64,000 bases of DNA. It comes from Caulobacter vibrioides (lineage in GTDB: Bacteria > Pseudomonadota > Alphaproteobacteria > Caulobacterales > Caulobacteraceae). Under the pieces are notes generated by a model. The model saw nothing but the letters and a program-made list of their open reading frames with translations, did not search any database and had not been told where the DNA came from. Shown here one piece after another: positions 27,724 through 37,297 of the stretch; the first letter of the stretch is position 1, and each line of letters opens with the position of its first letter. The stretch is taken from positions 124,001 to 188,000 of the forward strand of contig LNIY01000001.1 of assembly GCA_001449105.1 (NCBI GenBank), given 5' to 3'. The position numbers and the translations under genes were made by a program.

Positions 27724-30700
27724 GGGCACACTCCCGCGCGAGGATCGGTGTCGCTGATGACATTTCCAAGAGTATCGAAGACCTTGCATGTCGTGGCCGC
27801 CACGCCGGCGGGGTCGAGCGTCGAGCTCGTCGGGTTGCCCTTGGCGTCGTAGCCCATGGTCGTGACCACGCCGGTCGGGTCGGTGACCTTGGTCGTCAGG
27901 CCGAGCGCGCCGTACTCGTAGCGCCAGACCGGCCGCCCGCCGCTGACGGTCGGCTGGGTGACGGTCTCGATCTCGCCCGCGCCCGCCCCCGAGGCCTTGT
28001 AGGCGAAGTCGGTCTGCAGGCCGTAGGCGCTGTCGCCGGGGGTGTTGCTACGCGCGTCGCGGATCCACGAGGGCTTGTTCCAGGTCGCGTCATAGCCGGC
28101 CGTGATCACTAAGTCGGCAAGACCGCTGTTGGGCTTGGCGATCTTGCGCAACTCGACGGTGTTGTCGCGCGCGTCGTAGGCGAAGCTGTCGACATCGCCC
28201 TCGGGATAGGCGCGCTGCTGGATCCTGCCCCGTCCATCCAGGAGGCTGGTCGTAACGCGTCCGAGCTCGTCGATGTGCCGCACCTGGGTGGTGGCCGGGG
28301 CGCCCCTGGCGGACAGGCCGGTCGAAGGACGCGTCTCGATCACATAGCGCTGGCCGAGCGGATCGATCCGCTCGCTGCGATGGCCCTCGGCGATGAAGAA
28401 CTGATAGCCGTTCGCTCCATCGATCGTGCCCACACCGTCGCGCGCCGCCGAGACGCGGCCCAGCGTATCGTAGGCGTACTGGATTTGCGCAACGGATGGA
28501 TTGCTCGGGGCGAAGATCTGCTGCAGCGCCTGGTAGGGGCGCGGACGCTGGGTCGCGGAGCGCGCGACCGGGGCGGCATAGTCGAAGGTCCAGGCTCCCC
28601 CAGCCGCGTCGGTCGTGGTGTTGCTGTAGTACAGCGCCCGGCCCAGGCTGGTGGTGTTGGTCTCGTAGTTGACGGAAACACCGCGCGGCCAGGCCCAGGA
28701 TTTGAGCGAGAAGCCGTAGGCGTTGGCGCAGTCGGATTCTGGATCGTAGTTCACGACCCACGGCTTGAACGTCATCACGTCGCCGCCGGCGTTGCGCAGG
28801 CTGAACGTGACGTTCTGGGCGTCCCAGCGCCGCGAGGTCAGCCAGGTGACCTTCGTCGGACCGGGCCAGTCGGAATAGCAGACGTCGCGGACCTTGGTGC
28901 GCACTCCGACCTGGGTGAGTTCTCCCGGCGATCCCATGGGCGCGGCCCAGCTGTCGTCGGCGAGCCTCAGGTACTGGGCGCCGCTGAAACCCTTGGTCAC
29001 CGTCGCAGCGTTGCCGACGATCTGGCGTCGCCACCAGTCGCCGATCAGCGCCGCCGTCAGGTCCTTGCGCAGGTCGTCGATGTCGGTCCGCGCATAGACG
29101 TCCTGCAGGGCCAAGAAGGCCACCAGGCTGCCGGACGAGGCCAGGATGTTGGTCGCCCCCATGGCCTCGAGCGCCGAGCCCGACAGACCGAAGTAGATCT
29201 TCTCTGGGTCGGCCCAGCCGCTTTGAGGCGGGCCGTAGCAATACCCGAAATAGCCCGGAAGGCACCCCTTGAGCCCCGCCTGATAGCTGAGCTTGCGTTC
29301 GATCCTGTAGGGGAATGGGCCGTTGCCCGCGGCCTCCAGCACGGGGGTCGTGAAGCCCACCTTGCCGATGGATAGATCCACGCCCAGCGCGCTGCTGCGA
29401 TCGATGAAGCGATCCTTGAGCACGTCGGCGGCGCGGCTCGGATCGTACTCGCCAGAGTTCTCCGGCTCGGTTCCGCCGCCACCCTTAGTGACGCCATCGT
29501 AGCTGGTCAGCGCGTGAGCGACTTCCACGACCTCGCCGGCGGCGCCGAAACGCGTGGCGACGATCGCCCCTCCCCGCTGGCGGGTCGGATCGAACTGGCC
29601 GGTGCACGCCGCGCCGAACGCGACCAGGCAGGCCTGCTTGGCGGCCAGCGGCCCGACCCGGCTACCCGGACCAAGATAGCCCTCGCCCGCCGCGGTGACC
29701 CTGAAGCCCGCGTCCAGATAGGCCTGCACCGTGTTGTTCAGAGTGGTCTTAAGCGTTTCGCCGACATTGGTCTGGAACGTGGGGCTCTGCGAGCAGCCCG
29801 ACGACGTCCCCTCGTAGGTCATGGCGCCGGTCGCCCGCGCGTCCTTGCCCGTACCGGTGAAGTCGTAGATCCGTCGCGCGCCGGCGCCGCAGGGGTCTTC
29901 GTTGTCGGGCGTCACCGCCCAGGCCAGGCGCGAGGCGGTCGACGCGACGTCGGGCAGGTCCTCGCTCTGCTCGAAGGTCGATCCCTCCAGCGTCGCGGCC
30001 GCCACGGCGATGGCCCGCGAGGCCGCACGCACGCGCTGGAAGTCGTTGGTTCGGCTGGTCAGGCTCAGCGTCGTGTCGACGTCCATGGCCGTGTACTGGT
30101 CGCGGATCCCGAAATCCCACTTGTGATTGGGATTGGTCGGCTGGTTCTGGATCACCTCCAGGCCGTGCTTCCACGACACCAGGCCCAGGCTGTGGTGGTG
30201 CTGCTCCTCGAGCCCGCCGACCGCCGCTTGCAGGGACAGCATGCGCGAAAACTGGGCCAGCCAGTTGGCCGCCAGGCCCTGGCGGTGCATGTCGCTGACG
30301 GGCGACCAGAACGTGGCGCCGCACGCATAGGACGGATCGCAGTTGTTGGGCCCGCCGGCGACCCACACGGGCAGGACGCGATCATCCTCCCGCTCGCTCG
30401 ACCACTTGCTGGCCAGCTCCGGCGAGGTGTCGCCCAGACCCAGGACCACCGCGGACGGAACAAAGAACTTGGTTTCCTTGATCACGGTCTGGTCGGCATA
30501 GGCTCCGCCCTGAGCCGCGTAAGGGTGGTCAATGGCCAGGGAAACCACCCCGGTGGGGCGCGAGCCGCACATGCCCTGGACGTTGATGTCGCGCTGCTCG
30601 GAGTAGGTCTGCAGGACGACGTCGTCGAGAACGAGCCGGACTTCCTGGTAGCAGTAGTCGCTCGGGACCTTGATGTCGGCCATGGTGAAGTTGGTGTCGA

Positions 30701-31787
30701 AGCCCAAGCGCCGGCCATAGACTTCGTCTGTGAACAGCGTCCGCGACAGCATGTTCACCGGCACGGTCGCGTCCTTGATCGCGGTGACCGTGAGCTTGGT
30801 GCGGTAAAGGTCGGGAATATCGCCGTAGGTGTAGCGAGGGCTCGCGCTGTAATAGGGCAAGTCCTGGCGCCGCCAGCCGCCGGCGGGCGGCGCGTCCGGC
30901 ACGATCTGGCCAATGCCGACCACGGCGTTGGTGGTATAGACGAAGTTGCTGGACTTCAGGTGCCCCAGCAGTTGGACGTCGCGGGACTTGAGATAGGCGT
31001 CCAGCTGCGCCGGCGAGCCGCCGCGGACGAACGGCGCGCCGGACGTCGCGTCGGTTCCGGTCTGGAAGCCCGCCCCGAGCTGCACCGCGGTCGCCCCAGA
31101 ACTGAGGCCGCTCGCCGCCGCCAGGTCATGCGGCCCGGGCCACGACGACTCCTTGTAGCTCGGGTCGAAGCTGTACCAGGCGCCATTGATGACCATCTCC
31201 GTCCAGACGTGCAGCATCTTCACGCTGGTCACCGGGCCGCTCATCGGACAGTCGAGCGCTGTCGAGCCGTTGACGCTGGACGGAATCCCTCCGGCGGCAA
31301 GCATGCGGCAAGCGGCGCCGGCGTCGGACACGCCGGTCCAGGCGGCGAACGCAGAACCGCTCAGCGTTATTTCACCGACCCGATACTGCGCGGTGTAGCC
31401 CGAATGGCGCAGCATCTCGACGAACAGCACGTTCTGGTCGAAGGGCGTGCCGGAACGATCGATCAGCGCCCCCACTGCGCCCTTGCGCAGGCCGAAGGCG
31501 AAATCGGTGCGGATCTGGTCGCGGACAAAACCGTAGATCAGGTCAACGTCGTTCTTGAGGGCGCGGGTCATCTCCACGACCTCCGGCGGCCGCGCCTCGA
31601 AGCCGCTGACGCCGGTGAAGGATGAACCGCGGGCGCTCGCGCTGGCATAGTAGCTCGTCGACGGCGAGACGACCTCGGCGCTCACGAAGCGCATCGAGGG
31701 CAGGGTCGGCGCAGGCGCGGCGGCGATCAGCAGAAGGGAGGCCGGCGCGGAAAAGCTCGCCAGCACCAGGCGCGAAACGCGGTTCAT
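27720..31787 (-). CDS. RHS protein with transglutaminase-like domain 1
   Basis: A 1355-aa exported protein: signal peptide (residues about 5-25), a transglutaminase-like domain (about 65-230), a long middle region, then YD repeats at the C-terminus (YAYDTLGRV, YDARDNTVEL, MGYDAKGNP) ending VFDTLGNV. In the transglutaminase-like fold the His (MLHVWTEM, His193) and Asp (SFDPS, Asp208) are present but the Cys position reads Pro115 (GTPFDQ), so it is unlikely to be an active protease or transglutaminase. ATG 31787 is preferred to TTG 31805. It is followed by the RHS-core gene with ATGA overlap and preceded by the YD/Ig-like gene 46 bases away. Confidence 0.85.
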   Translation of the reverse strand: MNRVSRLVLASFSAPASLLLIAAAPAPTLPSMRFVSAEVVSPSTSYYASASARGSSFTGVSGFEARPPEVVEMTRALKNDVDLIYGFVRDQIRTDFAFGLRKGAVGALIDRSGTPFDQNVLFVEMLRHSGYTAQYRVGEITLSGSAFAAWTGVSDAGAACRMLAAGGIPSSVNGSTALDCPMSGPVTSVKMLHVWTEMVINGAWYSFDPSYKESSWPGPHDLAAASGLSSGATAVQLGAGFQTGTDATSGAPFVRGGSPAQLDAYLKSRDVQLLGHLKSSNFVYTTNAVVGIGQIVPDAPPAGGWRRQDLPYYSASPRYTYGDIPDLYRTKLTVTAIKDATVPVNMLSRTLFTDEVYGRRLGFDTNFTMADIKVPSDYCYQEVRLVLDDVVLQTYSEQRDINVQGMCGSRPTGVVSLAIDHPYAAQGGAYADQTVIKETKFFVPSAVVLGLGDTSPELASKWSSEREDDRVLPVWVAGGPNNCDPSYACGATFWSPVSDMHRQGLAANWLAQFSRMLSLQAAVGGLEEQHHHSLGLVSWKHGLEVIQNQPTNPNHKWDFGIRDQYTAMDVDTTLSLTSRTNDFQRVRAASRAIAVAAATLEGSTFEQSEDLPDVASTASRLAWAVTPDNEDPCGAGARRIYDFTGTGKDARATGAMTYEGTSSGCSQSPTFQTNVGETLKTTLNNTVQAYLDAGFRVTAAGEGYLGPGSRVGPLAAKQACLVAFGAACTGQFDPTRQRGGAIVATRFGAAGEVVEVAHALTSYDGVTKGGGGTEPENSGEYDPSRAADVLKDRFIDRSSALGVDLSIGKVGFTTPVLEAAGNGPFPYRIERKLSYQAGLKGCLPGYFGYCYGPPQSGWADPEKIYFGLSGSALEAMGATNILASSGSLVAFLALQDVYARTDIDDLRKDLTAALIGDWWRRQIVGNAATVTKGFSGAQYLRLADDSWAAPMGSPGELTQVGVRTKVRDVCYSDWPGPTKVTWLTSRRWDAQNVTFSLRNAGGDVMTFKPWVVNYDPESDCANAYGFSLKSWAWPRGVSVNYETNTTSLGRALYYSNTTTDAAGGAWTFDYAAPVARSATQRPRPYQALQQIFAPSNPSVAQIQYAYDTLGRVSAARDGVGTIDGANGYQFFIAEGHRSERIDPLGQRYVIETRPSTGLSARGAPATTQVRHIDELGRVTTSLLDGRGRIQQRAYPEGDVDSFAYDARDNTVELRKIAKPNSGLADLVITAGYDATWNKPSWIRDARSNTPGDSAYGLQTDFAYKASGAGAGEIETVTQPTVSGGRPVWRYEYGALGLTTKVTDPTGVVTTMGYDAKGNPTSSTLDPAGVAATTCKVFDTLGNVISDTDPRAGVCP

Positions 31788-31833
31788 CGATGCGTCCAAG
31801 TGCAAGAATTGAAGCAGGAAGTGTTTGCGGACA

Positions 31834-33114
31834 CTACGGCTCGACGCCGTTGATCAGTCCTATGACCTCGACGGTCGCCATGGCGGTGTGTCCGTTGCCG
31901 TCGGAGATCGTGTAGGTGAAGGTCGTCGTTCCGGCGATCACCCGGCTGAGCGTCACGGCGCTGCTCGTGAACGTGACCGTCGCGCCGTTGCCCGGCTGGG
32001 TGACGGCGATGATCGACAGGGCGTCGCCATCCGGGTCGGTGTCGTTAGCCCGTACGGCCAGGCTCCTGGCCGCAGTGGACCGCTCGAACCTGTAGTAGTC
32101 GTTGTTGGCGACGGGCGCCTGATTGACGACGCTGACGGTCACCGTTCTGACCGCCGAACTGCCGCCGGCATTGATCGCGTGATAGGTCCAGGCGTCGACG
32201 CCGGTGTATCCGGACGCCGGGGTGTATGTCGCCGAAAAGCCGCTGTTGACGACCGTGCCGTGCGCGGGAGCGGCGTCCATGACGATCTGGGCGTAATCGC
32301 CCGTGACCGGATAGGTGATGGTCACGGCCTTGTTGCTGTTGGTCGTGACCGAGACGTCCGACGCCGTCGGCGCCGGCGGCGGCGCCACCGTCACGCTAAC
32401 GGTCGCCGCAGCCCCCGTACCGCTGGGCCCGGTCGCGGCGTAGTCGAAGCTGTCGGCCCCGAAATAGCCGGTCGAAGGCGTGTAGGTCGCCGTCGTCCCG
32501 GAAATCGACGCCGAGCCATGGGCCGGCGCGCGGGTGATCGCCAGCGAGGTGTAGGCCCCGGCCGGCTGGAGGGCGAACGAGGCCGAGCCGTTGTAGGCCA
32601 CGGTCGCCGAGACCGGGCTCACGGTCGGCGGATCGCCCACGGTCACCGCGACGGTGGCCGAGGCCGTGGCGCTGCGCCCGTCGGTGACCGTGTAGGTGAA
32701 ACTGTCGAAGCCGCGATAGCCGGCGGCGGGGCTGTAGGTGATGGACGAACCCGTCGTCGCCAAGGCGCCGTGCGCGGCGCCGCTCGCGCCGGTGATCGAC
32801 AGGGCGTCGCCGTCCGGATCGCTGTCGTTGACCCGCGGGTCGAAGGTCGTGGCGGTGTTGAAGGGCACACGCAGGGCGTCGTTCACAGCGACCGGGAAGC
32901 GGTTGCTGGTGAAGCCGACCTCCTGCGTGCGATTGCCCGCCGGATCGTAGGCGTAGCTTGCCGCATCGCCGTTCGATGAGCTCGTGCCGATCAAGCGCCC
33001 GAGAGGGTCGTACCGGTAGGTAATCGCCGTCTGGGCGAGGCCCTCGCCTGCGGCGAGCGACGCAATGAGCGTCAAACCAATGGGCGTCAGCCGGGGCGTA
33101 TGTGCGGACGTCAT
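31834..33114 (-). CDS. YD plus Ig-like repeat surface protein 1
   Basis: About 426 aa from ATG 33114; the frame continues upstream to ATG 33186. A signal peptide (TLIASLAAGEGLAQ) is followed by two YD-like units (YRYDPLGRLIG, YAYDPAGNRTQ) and then about five cadherin/Ig-like repeats of about 70-90 residues (ATYTPSTGYFGADSFDYAA, SDPDGDALSI). The last ends with TFTYTISDGNGHTAM. Such bulky beta-repeat stalks are typical of secreted or surface proteins. It is the first gene of module 1 and has a close relative at 41930-44068. Confidence 0.82.
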   Translation of the reverse strand: MTSAHTPRLTPIGLTLIASLAAGEGLAQTAITYRYDPLGRLIGTSSSNGDAASYAYDPAGNRTQEVGFTSNRFPVAVNDALRVPFNTATTFDPRVNDSDPDGDALSITGASGAAHGALATTGSSITYSPAAGYRGFDSFTYTVTDGRSATASATVAVTVGDPPTVSPVSATVAYNGSASFALQPAGAYTSLAITRAPAHGSASISGTTATYTPSTGYFGADSFDYAATGPSGTGAAATVSVTVAPPPAPTASDVSVTTNSNKAVTITYPVTGDYAQIVMDAAPAHGTVVNSGFSATYTPASGYTGVDAWTYHAINAGGSSAVRTVTVSVVNQAPVANNDYYRFERSTAARSLAVRANDTDPDGDALSIIAVTQPGNGATVTFTSSAVTLSRVIAGTTTFTYTISDGNGHTAMATVEVIGLINGVEP

Positions 33115-33696
33115 TCGCGCCCCATCACCACGGTTCGCACGCATACGCCCCCGGACCAGCCCCAGGCCCTTCCACTCAACGCTCATACCACCCCCGCCTC
33201 GCGGCGTTACTCAACGCGGCGATGAGCAACCATAGGGTGCGTGACTGTCAAATGAAGCTTGACTTTATCCACATTTTTTGGCGCCGCGCTCGCCCGTCCA
33301 CCAAGGAACCTGACTGCAGCACCTCGCCTAGCATCAGCCAGTGACAGGATGCGCATACCGAAAGCGTGGCATCGCCACCCGAGCTGACACCATCCACCCA
33401 GCAAAGCAAAGCTCAGGTCGGGACCGATCTAGCCGAGCGACGGGCGATGAAAGGGCCGATCTTTTCCAGGGAACCAGGCGAGGCTTCTCGCAGGTCCTGC
33501 GCTCACTCTTTTGGGCGCAGACCCATCATAAACGTAACTAAATATGGCCTCGACCCGTTCAAACACTTACAGATACCACCAAATTTATCCAGAATTTCGC
33601 AGCAAGCATAGAGAAAGGCCAAGACCCTACCTTACCCTTCCCTGAGCCCCCCGCCACGCCACACAAGCACGAGACCACGACACCCAACCGATATTA
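33115..33696. other. Intergenic region between RHS modules
   Basis: About 580 bases separate the start of module 1 from the orphan immunity gene of module 2. No gene with a start and family resemblance is visible. The part next to 33600-33700 is AT-rich. It must hold the promoter of module 1 if that is transcribed separately. Confidence 0.5.
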
Positions 33697-34011
33697 TTAT
33701 TTCCTACCGGTTATAGAATTTAACTCATGTATTTTTCTATTGATTAATTTTCCACACGAATATGAATAATCATTCAAATTCATTACATCTACATCGTAAT
33801 TAAAACTGCCAAATCTATCAATCTCAACAATAACGACACAGTCACCACCCATATAGACGTGATTAATGTCACTACTTTGCTCCGGAATCCAATTCAAAAC
33901 GTACGATACAGAAATATCAAATCCAGACAAAATAAGCACTCGCCCAAGGATGGAACCATCCACCCCAAGCGCCTCATTAGACAATATTAACTCATCCCTG
34001 ACATTAATCAT
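33697..34011 (-). CDS. Orphan immunity-like protein
   Basis: A 104-aa acidic protein (MINVRDELILSNEALGVDGS, YMGGDCVVIVEIDRFGS) encoded in very AT-rich DNA. ATG 34011 overlaps the stop of the orphan tip fragment (ATGA), the same coupling as for a toxin/immunity pair. No family recognised. Its position after the main immunity gene fits an orphan immunity gene left by tip exchange. Confidence 0.6.
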   Translation of the reverse strand: MINVRDELILSNEALGVDGSILGRVLILSGFDISVSYVLNWIPEQSSDINHVYMGGDCVVIVEIDRFGSFNYDVDVMNLNDYSYSCGKLINRKIHELNSITGRK

Positions 34012-34376
34012 TGATTTAGAACTCCAGGAAATGCAGTTACAAGATTAACATACCTGTCAGTAAGTATAGTTGTCGTTGATGTAAAAGAGCCACTAAACTT
34101 GTCGCTACCAACAATTACACCAGCAGGGTCCACATCATGGATCGCGGCCCGCGATCCCACACCGCCGGCCAAAGCCACGGCGTGGGACAGATCTAGGACA
34201 GATGTAGGGCAACTATCGTGCGGCAATGCTGATCCGAACCGACGCGGTGGGACAGATATCGGACACGAGTTGGACAGATCGACTGGGCGAAACCGGTTCG
34301 AACGAAGCTTGGCGAGTAGAAACGAAATTCCCCGCTTAGCATAAAGGGGAACGCGCCTCAGCACGCTCTTCCACAA
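34008..34376 (-). pseudogene. Orphan RHS toxin-tip fragment
   Basis: The open frame has only a TTG at 34376 and no good start. Its last 50 codons (AAIHDVDPAGVIVGSDKFSG, SFTSTTTILTDRYVNLVTAF) look like the end of a polymorphic-toxin tip, and they are AT-rich from about 34130 down. The upstream part is GC-rich and crosses a cluster of GGACAGAT repeats, so it is probably not native coding sequence. The next gene overlaps its stop by four bases. Best read as a displaced tip without its RHS shell. Confidence 0.5.
34185..34276. repeat. Cluster of GGACA motifs
   Basis: Five GGACA motifs occur within 92 bases at 34185, 34196, 34250, 34261 and 34272, four of them as GGACAGAT. Iterated short motifs of this kind resemble transposase-binding ends of some insertion sequences. 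No transposase gene is present nearby. Confidence 0.6.
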
Positions 34377-34392
34377 TTCATGCTATAATTTT

Positions 34393-34767
34393 CTACAGAA
34401 CGTTCGCCAAAGCTGATTCTAGCTTCCCGCCAGGCTCCACAAGCGCGACAAATTCCCCACCAAGCAGGCGAGCGGATAATATAAAATGTTCGCACGCCTC
34501 ATCGTAAGACTCAAATGCCGTCGTCGATGTGTCAAAAAATTCACAGTCCTCTAGTATCGAGTCTATTTCATTTTCGAGGTCATAGGCATTTTCCCCCGAA
34601 AAACATATCTCTCTGAAATTAAAGGACCTGGCAATATCTTCAAATTCACCAACAAAGTTGCGTATATTTCTAAACTCAACGTCAATTATCGCGCTTGGCT
34701 TGCTCAATCCTGACGATTTGAACACTTCCAGATCTTTGAATATTTTTATATTTGCGCCTTTAGTCAA
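34393..34767 (-). CDS. Putative immunity protein of RHS module 2
   Basis: A 124-aa acidic protein (IIDVEFRNIRNFVGEFEDIA, YDLENEIDSILEDCEFFDTS). The frame begins at TTG 34767 with GAGGGC upstream and overlaps the RHS stop by eight bases. Its DNA is AT-rich against the GC-rich RHS gene. The family is not recognised; size, acidity, overlap and position support immunity to the tip encoded just upstream. Confidence 0.65.
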   Translation of the reverse strand: MTKGANIKIFKDLEVFKSSGLSKPSAIIDVEFRNIRNFVGEFEDIARSFNFREICFSGENAYDLENEIDSILEDCEFFDTSTTAFESYDEACEHFILSARLLGGEFVALVEPGGKLESALANVL

Positions 34768-37297
34768 CTTGCCCTCGCCTTATGTCCGAGATGTTTTTCT
34801 CAAATGCTCGTATTTCGCGCTCTAAATGTTGAACTCGACGCTGCTGGGCGGACTCAATGACTTCTTTGGGAAGATTTTCCATCCCTGGTCGAACGGTGGG
34901 ATTCGCTCGAAACTCCGCGAGCTTCGCCTGATGCTCCACAATCCTTTTTTCGTATGAACGAATTGCCCTTTGCGATTCATTAGAGAGCGTTCGGCTGGTT
35001 TGCGTGCTTGAAGCGTCGGCAGTAGTCGCCCGCGCTACAGATACACCTCGTGCGCTCCCTAGTGACGCGACGGTTGCAACCTGCTCACCCACCATGATGC
35101 CAGCACCAAGCGCGGCAAGACCATAGTTCTCATTTCTGTAGTTCGTGACGGCGTCATCCCAAGCTACCTGTCCAGGGACGAATGCACGAAGCAAATCAGC
35201 ACTTCGGAAAGTGACGCTGCCATCTGGGTTCTTGTATTCGCGAGAGGTGACCAGATTTCGCGGATCATATAGTCCCGTCGGATCACTACCGTTGACCGGA
35301 TCCCCACCCACATAGGCATAGAGGTTGAGGTCATCCTGATACCCAATGGGGTCGGTTTGGAGAAACCAGCCCCGCGCCGGATCGTAGGCCCGGGCCTTGT
35401 AGTGATAGAGCCTCAGCTCCGGCAGGGCGATCTGGCCGGTATAGCGGAAACGGCTGCCGCCCCCCCAGTTGTCACCGGGCTCGCCATATGGACCATAGGT
35501 GTAGACCCTGGTTGTCGCACCGACGGCTGAGGCGATAACCGAGCCCAGCCTGTCGGTGTGCAGGGTCCGCGGGTCCGAAAGACCCGCGCCCTCCCACCAG
35601 ATGATCGCCTCATCAACGCCGTAGCTAGGGGCATAGCGGCGCAGCACGGCCCCCGCGCCGTCATACTCGGCCACCAGCTTGTCGCCCGTGTACAGAAATT
35701 GAGTGACCGCGCCATTGATCGTGGTCTTGGCCAGGCGGCCGAGGGGGTCGTATTCCAGGCTGGCGTTTGCGGGCCCGCTCATGGAGGTCAGGCGATTTTC
35801 GCCATCATAGCTGAAGGTCCGCCCGCCATCCCGGATCAGGTTCTGGTTGGCGTCATAGCCACCCGCCGCCGCGATGGCCGCGTCGCGGTTTAGGCCGTCG
35901 GCCGTGGCGTTGAGGCTGGCGCCGGGCGCCGCCCAGACATAGGCGCCGTTGGACACCGTCTGCCCCACGGTCTGGCCGGTCGGGTTGTAGGTGAAGCCGA
36001 AGCTGACGTCCTGAGCCGTTCCGGGCAGGTTGTGGGCCAGGCTGATCAGCCGATCGGCCGCATCGTACCCCCAGCTCGACGTTGCACCGTTGAAGAGGCT
36101 GGCCGAGGTCCGACGCCCCAGGTTGTCGAAACCGTAGGTCACGAACGGAGCGTTGGAGGTCAGGGCCACCGCCTTCAGGCGGCCGGCCGCATCGACGGTG
36201 TTGGCGACGTACACGCCGTCTGGCCAAGTCAGTCGGATCTGGTTGCCAGCCTTGTCGTACTCGTAGGCTAGGGTTCGACCAAAGGTGGTCTCGGTTTTCA
36301 GCCGCCCAGCGGTGTCGTAGCTGTAGAAGACACCCTGACCATTTGAAGACAAGGTCCCAGATGTCGGCCGCCCGGCCAAATCGAAGGCGTAGTTGGTCGC
36401 AGGAACATACCAACCGCTCTTGCCGATGTTTCGGTTCAAGGCGTCATAGCCAAAATCGGTTAGCGCACCATCCCGCTTGCGTATCCAGACGCGGTTCCCA
36501 TTGGCGTCGTAGCGATACTGCTCAAGGTCCGTCGCGCTCGACGCCCCCGCCCCACGTTCGGTCGAGGGAAAGTTCTGCTGCACAAGCCGGTCGAAGCCGT
36601 CATAGGTCAGGGTGGTCTTGTTGTCGTTGGCGTCGGTGATCGTCTGCTGCTGACCGTTCAGCGTGTATGTGTAGCTGGCGTAGGCACGCTCGTCAGGCGA
36701 GCCGACCGCCTGCCGGACCTGAAGAATCTGTCCCGCCGCGTCGTAGACCGTCCTGGTGATACGATCCTCGCCAACCGACTGCGCGCAGGCGTCGGGCTGC
36801 ACACCCGCGCCGTAGAGCGCGGTGAACTGCGCCGGCGCCATCCGCCCGACCGCGCACTCGGGCCGGTTCAAGGCGTCATAACGCGTCTGGGCCAGCTGCG
36901 CGGCTGACGTGTCCCTGTTGGCATAGACCTGGGTTCGGTTGCCCACCGCATCATAGGTGAAGCTCGTGGTCTGCCCGGCAAGGAAGTTGATGACGCTCAG
37001 CTTCCCGGCCGCGTCGAGCGACACGCCGTCCACCGTGCCGACCTCGACCTTCGTCACCTGGCCCTCGGCGTCATAGGTGATCTGCTCGGCTCGACGCTTG
37101 AGCGCTCCGCCCGCTCCATCCGGGTCGGGGCCGACCACTAGAGTCGGCCGCCGCATATCGTCATAGGCCCGGTAGGTGGTGTAGTCCGCCGCGGTTGGCT
37201 CAGCCCCCTGCGCCCAGGCCTGCGCGCCCAGCAAAAGCGCCGCCAGACCGGCGAGAAGCCCACGCATGCCCATCATCCTCCCGCCCACCCGGCTCAC
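34760..37297 (-). CDS. RHS-core protein 2 with intact C-terminal tip
   Basis: 845 aa from GTG 37297, which overlaps the upstream stop (GTGA) just as in module 1; ATG codons at 37270-37279 behind GGGAGG are alternatives. It has a signal peptide (GLLAGLAALLLGAQAWAQ), RHS/YD repeats very similar to its paralogue, and the core (FRYTGQIALPELRLYHYKAR, GWFLQTDPIGY, YAYVGGDPVNGSDPTG). The variable tip of about 150 residues includes a hydrophobic patch (YGLAALGAGIMVGEQVATVA) and a charged helical end (SYEKRIVEHQAKLAEFRANP, RVQHLEREIRAFEKNI). I have seen similar helical ends on other RHS proteins but know no activity for it. Confidence 0.87.
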   Translation of the reverse strand: MSRVGGRMMGMRGLLAGLAALLLGAQAWAQGAEPTAADYTTYRAYDDMRRPTLVVGPDPDGAGGALKRRAEQITYDAEGQVTKVEVGTVDGVSLDAAGKLSVINFLAGQTTSFTYDAVGNRTQVYANRDTSAAQLAQTRYDALNRPECAVGRMAPAQFTALYGAGVQPDACAQSVGEDRITRTVYDAAGQILQVRQAVGSPDERAYASYTYTLNGQQQTITDANDNKTTLTYDGFDRLVQQNFPSTERGAGASSATDLEQYRYDANGNRVWIRKRDGALTDFGYDALNRNIGKSGWYVPATNYAFDLAGRPTSGTLSSNGQGVFYSYDTAGRLKTETTFGRTLAYEYDKAGNQIRLTWPDGVYVANTVDAAGRLKAVALTSNAPFVTYGFDNLGRRTSASLFNGATSSWGYDAADRLISLAHNLPGTAQDVSFGFTYNPTGQTVGQTVSNGAYVWAAPGASLNATADGLNRDAAIAAAGGYDANQNLIRDGGRTFSYDGENRLTSMSGPANASLEYDPLGRLAKTTINGAVTQFLYTGDKLVAEYDGAGAVLRRYAPSYGVDEAIIWWEGAGLSDPRTLHTDRLGSVIASAVGATTRVYTYGPYGEPGDNWGGGSRFRYTGQIALPELRLYHYKARAYDPARGWFLQTDPIGYQDDLNLYAYVGGDPVNGSDPTGLYDPRNLVTSREYKNPDGSVTFRSADLLRAFVPGQVAWDDAVTNYRNENYGLAALGAGIMVGEQVATVASLGSARGVSVARATTADASSTQTSRTLSNESQRAIRSYEKRIVEHQAKLAEFRANPTVRPGMENLPKEVIESAQQRRVQHLEREIRAFEKNISDIRRGQVD

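Noticed and set aside
29514..31625. Plus-strand frame of 703 codons inside the RHS region
   Set aside because: Antisense shadow of the transglutaminase-like RHS gene; His/Arg/Gly-rich nonsense composition.
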